In this document: positions 47,606 to 58,162 of the stretch, piece after piece
Layout of the letters: every line of letters begins with the position of its first letter
Numbering within the stretch: the stretch's first letter is position 1
Source: Hevea brasiliensis
Lineage: Eukaryota; Streptophyta; Magnoliopsida; Malpighiales; Euphorbiaceae
Length of the DNA stretch: 64,000 bases
Reading direction: 5' to 3'
NCBI RefSeq assembly: GCF_030052815.1
Contig: NC_079496.1
Span: forward strand, 14,585,100 to 14,649,099
Position numbers and translations under genes: made by a program
The notes under the pieces: generated by a model
Told to the model about the DNA's origin: nothing
What the model saw: the letters and a program-made list of their open reading frames with translations, nothing else
Database searches by the model: none

Positions 47606-49320
47606 TACTATACTCATTTTATATAAACATTTTAGGGTAGTTTTGCATCAATTTTGCCCTTGTAATTAAGTACTTTTTATATTTTTAGCTTTATTTAGCT
47701 TATTTGTTATTTTTAATTACTTTACATTTGATTTTTATAATTTTAATATTTTTAATAGGTTTTGTGATAAATTGAAGGTCAATGATGCAATAAGTGGTAA
47801 TTTGAAGAAATATGGAACCTTTAAATATAGAGAAGAGTTGAAGAAATCAAGCTTTAGAAAATTAAGTTTATCGAAATTTGCTTGAGAACTTGCTTAAGAT
47901 GTTACTTAGGGTACGTCACACTGCTTAACCTATAACCTGGGGCAAGTCGCAAGTCAAGCGCAGCTTAATTTCAATATATTCAAATTTTCAACACCAAACT
48001 TGTCGAGATTTGCTTGAGGTCCTGTTAGAGATCTTGCTTAGTATATGCGGCAATGCTTAAAGTGCGGCTTGGGTCCAGTTGGAAGTCAAGCATAAGTGAA
48101 AAAAAAAATCTCATTTCAACACATACCTACAGAGATTTGCTGAAGGTACTGCTTACCCTCTGCAGACAGGCCATGCAGAAGCTGAAATTTGCTTAAGATG
48201 TTGCTTAGGGTAAGCAACATCATCAGTAGATAACCCAAAATGTGAAAAGCTTTGCTAACCTGAAAATTTTTGCACCTCATCTCCTATCCATTTATTAGCT
48301 CTTATCCATTTTTAGATCTACTTGAGGGCAATTTTTGGGGACCATATAAAAGCATCATTTTCTAGTTTTTGCTATAAGAAGTAAGAAGAAAAGAAAATCA
48401 CAAAAATAGAAGGAAAGAAGGACGCCATTAATTCTGGACAGAGGAGCTACTACCGCCATTTTTGGAAGTTCCAAGATTCAGAGATTCTTCTACCTGAGTT
48501 TTTTTTATTTTTAGCCCTTTATCATGTTTTTCTTTACTTTTTCATCATTTACTCTTGTAAATATCAATATGAATGAGTAAAATATTTAGATTTCAGAGTT
48601 GAAAAATATGTTTTAGATTAATTTGTAGATTTGGATTGGTTTATTCCAGATTTTATATAAATATGAGTTTTGATTTTTTTTTTGTGCCTATTTTACTTGC
48701 CTAATGTTGGTACCCATTGGATATTTTCTTAATCTTTGATTGAATGACTGAAAGGTGAAAATCATTGATAGATAATCAAGGATTAGAAATTAAAATCATC
48801 TACATTTGGAAACAAACTAGGGTTTTAAGAGGATTCATTAATGGGTTATAAACTTAATGAGTTTTAAGTTAATCAAATACCATACAAAAGTAGGTTTAGT
48901 TTTCTTAAAATACGCTTTCATTTGCTTGAAAAAGATATCAAGAGATTTTAGAATCAATCACCTTCAAACTTTATTTTCTCTTAAAATTGGATGAACCAAA
49001 ACAAATCCCAATTAATTTATGCATAAACCCCAATTCTTAAATCATTTTTACCATAATTAATCTTTGGTTTAAATTACCCATTATTAATTTAGTTTAATTG
49101 CGTCTATATTAGAAATTTAATTGCTTACTCTTTACTTATTTTGTTTAGATTGACCAATTTTACCTTGCTTATTTATATTTACACTTTGTTTCATTAATCA
49201 TTAGCCCAAATAATCGCTTCATTTATAGTTTGGTAATCAAATGCAAATCCTCATAAGAATGATACTTAACTTATCACTTTATTACTTGATATAGCCTGTA
49301 TACTTGTGGTGACAACATCA
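47606..49320 (+). repeat. Athila-like left LTR
   Basis: About 1715 bp, the same length as the solo LTR at 55149-56861 and similar along its whole extent. Start is TACTATACTC where TG is expected; it ends GACAACATCA. Imperfect tandem units of about 130 bp (CGAGATTTGCTTGAGG type) lie at 47872-48232. Confidence 0.8.
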
Positions 49321-49625
49321 AGTTTTTGGCACCATTGTTAGAGATTTGATTTTTGTTTGATATTAAATGATTGTTTGTTTGGTTAATTTGGGTATTTTTA
49401 TTTTTAATTTCTTTTATCATTTTACTTTGAGAATTTATTTATTTTGTTTTTCAGGAATTTTTATTTTATGAGAAGAATAAAAAGTGAAGAAATTAGTTTA
49501 TTCTTTGATCCAGAATAGAAAAGACAGTTAAAGCCTTAAGAGTAGAAGCTAAGAGGAGAAAAACTGAATTTACAGCTCAACAACAACAACAAAGGGAAGG
49601 AGAACAAGAGCAACCACAAGAAGCA

Positions 49626-51931
49626 ATGGCCAATAACAATAACAACAATGCCAACAACTGTTCTATGAAGGATCATGCCTATCCTAACATTAGGGATTTC
49701 ATGCCTAGTATTACAAGACCAATAGTAGAAGCTAATAATTTTGAATTGAAGCCTGCACTCTGTCAGATGGTACAACAATCACAATTTGGGGGAAGTCTAA
49801 GTGAAAGTCCACATTTGCATTTGGCACACTTTCTTGAGATCAGTGATATGTTGAAGATAAATGGAGTTTTTGATGATGCAATTTAACTCAAATTGTTTCC
49901 TTTCTCTGTGAAGGACCGAGCTAGAGAGTGGCTACATTCTTTGCCACCAGATTTTATCACAATATGGGATGAACTTTCTCAAGCATTTTTTGCTCAATAT
50001 TTTTCACCAAGCAAGATAGCTAAGCTAAGAAATGAGTTGACTTCTTTCAAATCTAGAGATGATGAGAACTTGTATAAAGCATGAGAGAGATACAAGGATT
50101 TGCAAAGGAGATGTCCACATAATGGGATTCCTAAGTGGATGCTTGTTCAACACTTTTACAATAGAGTTTCTCTAGCTATTTGGAGTACAATAGATGCATC
50201 TTCTGGAGGTGATCTTATGGAGAAATTTGAAGTTGAAGCATTTTCTGCTTTGAATAAAATTACTTATAACAACTACCAGTGGAGTGGTGAGAGGAATGAG
50301 ATTAAGAAATCAGCCGGTATGTTTGAGCTTGATGCCATGAATATGATTAATGCTAAATTTGATGCTTTAACAAGGAATATGGATAAGCTAAGCATGAAGG
50401 TGGATTCTTCAGTTAGAGGTTCAAGTAATTTAGTAGATGTTGGAGCTACAAATGTGAATTGTGTTACTTATTTTCCTGTATTAGGTCAAGATTTTTTAAG
50501 TGAACAAGTGGATTATGTGGGGAACTACAATCAAAGATGAGGTGGTAACCCATTTTCTGTTACTTATAATCCAGTATAGAGAAACCACCCAAATTTCTCG
50601 TGGGGAGGTAAACAATGACAACACCAGAATTTTCAAAAACCTCCTATATATCAACAACATCAGAATTTTCAGTAGAATAGAGGGCCCCCTCCTGGAATTC
50701 CTAAACCTTAGAGTGCACCTGCTCCACCACAACCACAACAACCTCCACCATAATAAGCACAACCAAATAAGATAGCTAGATTGGAAGCCATGATAGAGAC
50801 TCTACTAGCAAGCCATCAAAGTCAGCAAGATATGATTTCTCAACTAACATCTATAATAGATCAAATGGCAACACACAATAAGATGTTAGAGAATCAAATA
50901 GCTCAAGAGGCAAACTCTTCAAGTAAAGCATTTGGGAAGCTTCCTAGTCAACTAGAAAATTCAAGGGAGTATTACAAGGCTATCACATTGAGAAGTGGAA
51001 AATTTTTGGAGAGTGGGTATAAAAAGATTGAAGAGAAAGTAGAGGAAGAGAAAAATAGAGAAGGAGATAAAAAAAAATTGAAGTTAAGGTTAAAGAGAAA
51101 GTTGAGAAAGAAAGTTCAATGGAAGAAAAAAGAAGTAAAGAGAAGGAGATTGAAAAGGAAGAACCTAAATATGTAGCACCTAAGGCTTACATTCCACCTT
51201 TACCATTCCCACAAGGATTTCAGAAAGCTAAGTTAGATAAATAATTTGGGAAGTCTCTAGAGGTGTTAAAGTCTTTGCATGTGACTATTCCTTTCACTGA
51301 TGCCTTAGCATAAATGCCTTCATATGCCAAATTTTTGAAAGAGATTCTGTTTAACAAGAAGAAGTTGGAAAAATTTGAGATAGTAGCTCTTACAAAAGAA
51401 AGTAGTGCTATCTTACAAAATAAGCTTTCACCCAAATTGAAAGATCTTGGTAGCTTTTCAATACCATATCACATTGAAGATGTCAGTATAAATAAAGCTT
51501 TATGTGACCTTGGAGCCTGTATTAGTCTAATGCCTTTGTCCATTTATGAGAAAATGAAGATTGGAAAAATGAAGCCTACCACCATTTCACTATAGTTAGT
51601 AGATAGATTTATTAAATTTTCAGTTCGAGTGATTGAGAATGTGCCTCTGAAAGTTGGGAAGTTTTTCATACCAGTGGATTTTATAGTACTGGAGATGAAA
51701 GAGGATGTGCAAATTTCCATTATTCTTGGTAGGCCTTTCCTTGCTACTGCTAGAGCTGTGATTGATGTAAAGAATGGAAGGCTTAGATTGGAAGTTGGGA
51801 AAGAAAAAATTGAGTTCAATTTATTTCAAGCAATGAAAAAGAAAGATGATTCAGATTCATGTTTGAGAGTTGATGTGGCAGATGAGTTGGTTGAAAAAGT
51901 GTTCAAAAAGCAACATCTAAAGATCCCTTAG
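49626..51931 (+). pseudogene. Athila-like gag and protease remnant
   Basis: Broken frames at 49626-49886, 49893-50084, 50100-50540, 50781-51176, 51314-51595 and 51629-51931 are pieces of one polyprotein. Gag is marked by ALCQMVQQSQFGG, LFPFSVKDRAREWLHSLPP and KLRNELTSFKSRDDENLY. The protease region has CDLGACISLMPLSIYEKM and IILGRPFLATARAVIDV. Stops such as TAA at 49885 and TGA at 50082 lie within the conserved gag block. Protein architecture is that of the Athila lineage. Not functional. Confidence 0.8.
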
Positions 51932-51948
51932 AAGCTTATTTGGGTCAA

Positions 51949-52058
51949 GTCAGAAGTTAAGTATAAGTGAAAAAAAATCATTTCAACATAAACCTGTCGA
52001 GATTTGTTGAAGGTACTGCTTATCCTATGCAGATAGGCCATACAGAAGCCAAAATTTG
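51949..52058 (+). repeat. Fragment of Athila-like right LTR
   Basis: Matches the left LTR from the GGGTC...AAGCATAAGTG region to GCAGAAGCTGAAATTTG. It starts and stops inside the LTR, so a deletion removed both sides. Confidence 0.65.
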
Positions 52059-52062
52059 AAAG

Positions 52063-52279
52063 AGATTGAGATAATTAAAAAAAAGGCCTGTGCATATGTG
52101 CAAGCTCATAGTGATTTTTTTGCTGAGCTACTAATTGCTATTCGAATGAAGACTTCGCCTGGCTTAAAAAGCTCATTCCTAGTGCTGAAGCTGAGGGTGA
52201 GAGTGAGGATGACAATGCTAGGGGCTCTATGAGCGTAAATGATAATGTACAGGTGAGTGGGGATCCACCTGCCACATGA
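52063..52279 (+). pseudogene. C-terminal fragment of Tat-type antisense ORF
   Basis: Reads CAYVQAHSDFFAELL and, after a frame change near 52142, NEDFAWLKKLIPSAEAEGES and a tail SGDPPAT before the stop at 52277. This parallels the end of the antisense ORF at 29337 (GAYVNAHGDLLAEL, GEDFSWMVDLAP, GGDPPAE). It is antisense to the gag-pol of the surrounding element, as expected for the Tat lineage. Confidence 0.65.
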
Positions 52280-52486
52280 CTTGTACTTTCCTCTTTTTTT
52301 TTTTTTAATGAAATATGAGTTTTCTTTTTTGATTGAGACTGTGTATACTAACCTATTGTCTTTTATTCGGAAGATCGTTCCTTTTTGTACTAGGTCAAAA
52401 AAATCTTTAGAAGCTTGAACCTTAAGTAGGGCAAATAATTTTTATTATTAAGAGTTCAGAATTGTTGAATGGGATTTTGTCAAGAA

Positions 52487-52703
52487 CTGTGCCTTCGGTA
52501 GGATCTGTGCCTCGTATGAGGTCTCTGCACCTTGGATGAGATCTTTGTGCCTCAGATGATGTCTTTTTACTTCGGATGTTATATTTGTGCCTCATATGAG
52601 ATCTGTGTGCCTCAGATGAGGTCTGTGTACCTCGGATGAGGTTTGTGCCTTAGATGAGATTTTTGTACCTCGGATGAGGTCTGTGTCTTAGATGAGGTCT
52701 TTA
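52487..52703. repeat. Minisatellite, 20-22-bp units, about 10 copies
   Basis: Repeats of the form GTGCCTCGGATGAGGTCT with variants (CTTGG, CTCAGATGAT, CTCATATGAG). It lies between the antisense-ORF fragment and the integrase end of the Tat-like element. Tandem repeats in this position are a known feature of Retand/Tat elements. Confidence 0.8.
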
Positions 52704-52815
52704 CACTTTCGATCTTTTTAAAGATCAGCGATAATGTGTGTATATTGAATGTCTCTTCAGAGATTCGTTGACTTGTTAAAAATTGAATCTGAACTCATTT
52801 ATTAATAATATTTTT

Positions 52816-53785
52816 TCAAGTTACGAACATTCCATGCCCGTGGGAGTTCACCCCACCCGGGTAAGTGATCTTATAAGCTCCTGGGCAAATAACTTTTAAA
52901 ATTACATATGGTCCTTCCCAGTTACCACCTAGCTTTCCTGCTCCTACTGTGCCTCTTGAAATATCCAGTATTTTCATGACTAGATTGCCAACAGTAAAGG
53001 ATCTGTGTTTTACCTTCTTATTATACATGCTTGTCATTCTCTGACGATATTCTGCCATCCTAATGAAAGTTTGGTCTCTTACTATCTCTGCTAGATCAAG
53101 ATTGAATATGAGGTCTTCATTGTTCATTGTTGCTTCTAGATTCTCTATTCAGGAGCTTAAGATGCTGATCTCTGCAGGGATTATTGCCTTTGAGCTATAT
53201 GCCAAGGAGAAGGGAGTTTCACCAGTTGCTGATCTGGGAGTAGTTCGGAACGCCCATAGTACAAATGGAGCTCTTCTGGCCATTTTCCTTTTACTTTGTC
53301 TAGTCTTCTTTTTTGTCCGCTTAGAATAGTTTAATTGGTGACTTCTGTCATGCTGTTGGATTGTGGATGATATGTTGAAGTAAATCTGAGGTCGATTCAC
53401 CATTCTGCCCAAAATCCTTTGAATTTATATCCTTCAAACTGAGTTCCATCGTCTGTGATGATGACTTTGGGGATATGCTATGACAAAAAATGTTTTTCTT
53501 GACAAAAGATATGGCTTTGTTGACAGTGATGAGTTGTGTTACTTCTGCTTTGGGAAATTTGGTGAAGTGGTCTATGAAAATAATGATGTACTGTCTAGAT
53601 CCAACAGCTTTTGGGAACGGTCCAAGTACATCTATTCTCCATTGGTAGAATGGCCAAGGGCTTCTGATCACTGTCAACTTTTCTGTGGGGGTTCGGGGGA
53701 TGAAACCATGCTCCTGGCTCCCTCTTACCACGGCTATTCCACTTGGTGCTGGATGTTTCAAACACAAATAATTAATGTTAATCAA
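52816..53785 (-). pseudogene. Gypsy integrase remnant
   Basis: Overlapping frames 53348-53785, 53149-53412 and 52816-53127 form one decayed integrase. Seen: the core entry RSPWPFYQWRIDVLGPFPKA and FIDHFTKFPKAE, then ALWAF-like [20 protein letters not shown], then the C-terminal VGNLVMKI and GKLGGNWEGPYVI. Frameshifts separate the three parts and the zinc-binding N-terminus is largely gone. Confidence 0.75.
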
Positions 53786-53809
53786 AATGTTATTACCATT
53801 TAAAATTGG

Positions 53810-54016
53810 TCATCCCAAGATGGCATTGTAGGAAAGTGGGATGTCCACTGCAACAAACTCTGTATATATTGTACACTTGTGGATTTCATCGCCTAAGATT
53901 ACTATTAAATTTGTGATTTTAGCTACTAGCATAGTCTTGTTTCCTAAATCGACCAAGGGGAATATTACTTTGGTGCGATCTATTTTTTTCAATCCTAGCT
54001 TCTCATAAACTTCCAA
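53810..54016 (-). pseudogene. Gypsy aspartic protease remnant
   Basis: KIDRTKVIFPLVDLGNKTML and FVAVDIPLSYNAILG match the second half of Tat-type protease domains. The catalytic DTGAS-type segment lies upstream in decayed sequence and was not confirmed. Integrase follows almost directly, showing the loss of the reverse transcriptase. Confidence 0.65.
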
Positions 54017-54363
54017 TGTGATCAGGTTGACTGAATTGCTTATATTGACGAGAACTCTTCATACCATGTACCTGTTCAATAAAATATTAATCACCAGAGG
54101 TTCAGAATGAGTTCTTTTAATATTTTCATAGTCTTTTGGCTAAAAAATGATTAGATCCTTGAAGATGGATTCCATGTTGATGAAAAATATATTTTCTGAG
54201 CTGAAAGCCTTGGCTACCTTTTTACCATTACTTTTATGCCCTCCTGGTCCTCCTGCTATGACATTGATGACTCCAATGGGCTCTTCTTTGTTGTGTTTTC
54301 TTAACTCCTGCCTTTTGATTTATCCTGTCTCCCTTATGTTCTAGCAAACCTTTTGAGGTTTCC

Positions 54364-57179
54364 TTATCGAATGAGTCTTTCGATTTCATCCTTCATCTGC
54401 CGACATTCATTTGTGGCATGTCTGTGATTGTTGTGAAAATGGTAGTACTTCTTTTTATCTCTCTGCTTTGCGATTCTAGTTTCATTTTCTGTGGCCAATT
54501 GATTTCTTGGCCATTTTTTTGTATCCATATTAATACTTGAGCACTGGATTCTGTCAACAGCGTGTAAGAACTGTGCCGATCTCATTGACAGGTTTTGGAG
54601 TCTAAAACATAAGCTCACTGATCACTGTGTCTTTTTTTATATCTCTTTTCTAAACTTTGACCCACACGCCTTTCCTCCTTTAAGGTTATTCTTTTATCAT
54701 CTAACCTGATGTGCTTCTTTGTTCATTCCATCAGTTGCTCATAGTCCAAAGCCAGGTTTTTATTTAGGGAATCCACAATTTTGTTATTTCTGGATCCCTT
54801 TTTTATCACCTCGCAGGCTGTTTCATGGTTAAGGTTTTCTATCTGTATGGTTTCTACATTGAACCTGGATACATACTCCCTGAGAGATTCTCCTTCTGCT
54901 TGTCAAATTTTCCTAAGGTCATATGATGATTTTCTGGGTGGAATACAGCTCACACTCACAAATTTCTACTTAAATGAGCTTACTAGCTGCCCGAAGTTCT
55001 CTATAGAATTGTCTGAAAGCCTTTGATACCACTTATGGACCAGTCCTGTTAGCGTTGTTAGAAAAATCTTACACAAAATAAAATTATTAACATTCTATAA
55101 AAATATCATTGTATGAAAATTTGCCAAGTGGCTTTTGGGGTCAGAGGTTGTTGCACTCATTTCATATAGATATTTTAGGGTAGTTTTGCATCCATTTTGC
55201 CCTTATATTTTAGTATATTTTATGTTTTAGCTTTATTTTAGCTTATTTATTAACTTTAGTTACTTTATATTTGATTTTTATAATTTTATTGTTCTAATAG
55301 GTTTTTGTGGCAAATTGAGGGTCAATGAGTGCATTAGAAAGTGATTTGAAGAAATTTGGAGCTCCTTGAGCATGGAGGAAAGTTAAAGAAATTAAGCCTT
55401 GAAAGATCAAGTTAGCCGAAATTTGCTTGAGACTTTGCTTATGATGTTGCTTAGGGTATGTCATATTTGCTTAACCTTAAGCCTGGTCAAGCCGCAAGTC
55501 AAGCACAACTTAAATCCTACACATTCAAGATTTCATCCTAAAATCTGCCGAGAATTGCTTAAGATCCTGCTTAGGGTAAGCAGCAGTGCTTAAGGTGCAG
55601 CACAGGTCAAGCTGAAAGTTAAGCATGAGCAGAAAAACCCATTTTATTCCAAGCCTGCTGAGATTTGCTGAGGGCCTGCTTAACCTTAAGCAGACAGTGC
55701 AACCAGAGGCTGAAATTTACTGAAGAAGCTGCTTAGGGTTAAGTAGTACCCTAAGTAGACTGCCCAGAACGTGAATAATGCTGCTGACTTGGATAATTTT
55801 ACACCTCATTTCCTATCCACTCCTTGGCTCTTATCTATTTTTAGGGAAACCTTTGGGACCATATAAAAGAATCATTTTCTAGCTTTTGCCACAAAAGGAA
55901 AGGGAAAGAAACAAAGAAAAGAAAAAAAAAATTATAAATAGAGAGAGGAGGGGGACGCCATTTTTCTGAGGAGGAGCTGCTGCAACCATCTTTTGGAGCT
56001 CCAGAAATCAGAATTTTGGGTTCTTCTACCTGGGTTTTTTCTATTTTAGTCCTCTTCTCAAGTTTTTCTTTACTTTTTCATCAATCTTTCTTATAAATAC
56101 CACCATGAGTGAGTAGACTCTTTGGATTTCAAAGTTGGGGAAATATGTTTTAGATTAATTTGTGGATTTGGATTGGGTATTTCCATATTTTATATAAATA
56201 TGAGCTTTGATTTCTTCCTTGTGTGCTTGATTTACTTGCCTAATGTTGGTACCCATTGGGTATTGTGTTAATCTTTGATTGAAGTACCGAAAGGTGAAAG
56301 TCATTGATAGATAATCAAGGATTGAAACTTAAAATTACTTAGATTTAAAAATAAACTAGGGTTTTAAGAGGAATTAATGATTGATTACAAAACTTAATAG
56401 GTTTTAAATTAATCAAATATCATAGAAAAGTAGGTTTGGTGATTTTAGAACACACTTTGGTTTGCTTGAAAAAGATATTTAAGGAGTTTAGAATCAATCA
56501 CCTTCAAACTCTATTTTCCCTTAAAATTGGAATGTCCAAGACAAATCCCAATTAATTTATGCATAAACCTCCAACTCTGGAATCATTTTAAACATAATTA
56601 GACTTTGATTTAAATTACACGTTATTAATTTAGTTCAATTGCATCTAGATTTAGAATTTATTTGCTTGCTCTTTACCCATTCCAATTAGATTAATCAATT
56701 TACTTTGCTCATTTATATTTACCATTTATTCACCAATCATAAGCCCAAATAATCGCTTCATTCATAGTTTGGTACTCAAACGATAAATCCTCATGGGAAT
56801 GATACTTGATTCATCACTCTATTACTTGAGACGACCCGTATACTTGCGGATACGCCCAACAGAGGTCCCATCATATTTTTCTAGAGTTGGTAATTTAAAT
56901 TTTGGTAGAAAAACTTCTGATAATATTTCTTCACTCAACAGTGAACCATCTCCTATTCCATAATCATCATCGTGAGAATATTTCTTCTCTCTTTAATGAT
57001 TCCAGCATGGCTTCCATTTCTTTGATTTTTCTGATCATTGAATAGGGATCAGAGAGGCATACTAGTTGGGTTCCATGGGCTATTGCATTTGGTTGTGGGT
57101 CTATTGCCATTTGTAGAGCATCCATGTTACCTAAGATTTCTGAAGGTGTTTTTCTAGAGTTTGAACCTACATCAGCCAT
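54364..57179 (-). pseudogene. Tat-like gag remnant, split by a solo LTR
   Basis: The N-terminal part is 56967-57179 (ADVGSNSRKTPSEIL). Then KFKLPTLEKYDGTS runs up to the insertion at 56862. Gag resumes at 55148 with DPKSHLANFHTMIFL, LTGLVHKWYQRLSDNSI and ESLREYVSRFNVETIQ. The zinc-knuckle-side part at 54364-54618 reads KYYHFHNNHRHATNECRQMK. Several internal stops. The insertion falls inside the YDGT(S)DP block. Confidence 0.75.
55149..56861 (+). mobile_element. Solo LTR of the Athila-like family, 1713 bp
   Basis: Starts TGTTGCACTC and ends CGCCCAACA, with TGTTG...CAACA inverted ends. It is flanked by the perfect 5-bp target duplication GAGGT (55144-55148 and 56862-56866). Excising it with one GAGGT restores a continuous gag frame of the host element. 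It is similar over its whole length to the LTR at 47606-49320. Confidence 0.9.
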
Positions 57180-57271
57180 GAAACTGTTATGAATGAAATC
57201 AAAATTTTTCTCGAGAAAACCACGAACAAAGTTCTAATAAAAAAGTGGAGGAAAAAATAGTTGACAGTTTT

Positions 57272-57290
57272 TTCCCACAAATGATGCCAA
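57272..57290 (-). other. Degenerate primer-binding-like site of the Tat-like element
   Basis: TTGGCATCATTTGTGGGAA on the minus strand, next to the LTR end. Compared with the TTGGCGCCGTCTGTGGGAA usual in such gypsy elements it differs mostly by transitions. Confidence 0.55.
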
Positions 57291-57486
57291 CTGATATTGC
57301 CAAGGATTTCCTGGATATTAGATTTGACTGAATTGAGGATCTCCTAAAAATCAAAGAATAAGTGAGAGCCGATGGTGGTTGGCAACCACTCTGACGCTCA
57401 AGTTAGCAATTGGATTATAAATTGAGTATTTAGTATAATGAAAGTGAGTGTTTTATTTGCATATATGTTTCTGAAACTCTACCTTG

Positions 57487-57494
57487 TTTATATA
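57487..57494 (-). promoter_or_regulatory. TATA box in the Tat-like LTR
   Basis: Minus strand CACTATATAAACAAGG, about 200 bp upstream of the primer-binding site, as expected for U3/R. Confidence 0.5.
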
Positions 57495-57830
57495 GTGATT
57501 GGGATAAAATCTTGGCCAAAACTTCTCTAATTCCCTATTTAAGTTGTAATGGTAATTATCCTCAGATTATGCTAGGAATTAGGCGTAATCAGTGGCATGA
57601 TTGATGGTGTGATCTTCGTTTGATCCGAACTCAAAAATATCGATCTCTTCTACTCGTCCGATCTCTCAAAACAGGTCAAACGCTCTTAGAGATCTCCTCA
57701 AAGCTCGGTTCTTTGGGTGTCAGGTTTTTGAGCTCGAATGGCTGAGCTCTATTCAGTTTAGATTTCGGATGGGTGGGCTTTGTCCGATTCTAAGCTTGGA
57801 TGGGCGAGCTCTAACTGGGTCAATTTATTA

Positions 57831-58162
57831 GCCTTTTATATCAGGATTAATCAATGAAAACATCAAGAGAATCAAGCTAAACATATGAGAAAAAGGACTA
57901 CAAGAACCCATAAATTTGGAGCTTGAACGTGTGGAACTTAGCTTAAAAATTTTCAGAACTTCAAGCTTTCCTCCCTTTTGAATCTCTTGTTCTCCCTTGC
58001 AGTTTTCTCCTTTCAAGTTATCTTATATGCTTCCTTTTAATAGGTCAAAAGAACTATTTGATTCAAAAAAACCTCCCTTTTATTCTTATTTTGGCCTCCT
58101 TTTGAAACCTAGATGTCTCTCTTTTAAAACATAAAGGCTGTTGAATTTTCGTCATCACCATT
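57831..58162. other. Unassigned sequence between the Tat-like LTR and repeat copy B
   Basis: A 62-codon minus-strand frame at 57828-58016 is rich in K/E/S and is not recognised. May be the outer part of an LTR. Nothing else seen. Confidence 0.4.

Larger units (their letters stand above)
47606..52058 (+). mobile_element. Athila-like Ty3-gypsy element, truncated
   Basis: Left LTR 47606-49320, then a degenerate tRNA-Asp primer-binding site (TGGCACCATTGTTAGAGA, 49327-49344). Compared with the canonical site it differs by transitions only. Gag and protease remnants follow to 51931. Then only about 110 bp of the right LTR remain (51949-52058). Reverse transcriptase, RNase H, integrase and most of the right LTR are missing, so no target duplication can be seen. 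A younger relative of its LTR is the solo LTR at 55149. Confidence 0.8.
52060..57830 (-). mobile_element. Tat-like Ty3-gypsy element, minus strand, lacking reverse transcriptase
   Basis: Read on the minus strand: LTR side at about 57291-57830 with a TATA box, a degenerate primer-binding-like site at 57272-57290 (TTGGCATCATTTGTGGGAA), gag, protease, integrase, a minisatellite and, in antisense, the C-terminal piece of the lineage's extra ORF. Reverse transcriptase and RNase H between protease (53810) and integrase (53785) are deleted. A solo LTR interrupts gag at 55149-56861. The left end is cut by the Athila-like element; its 3' LTR is not visible. The outer right boundary is approximate. Confidence 0.7.
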
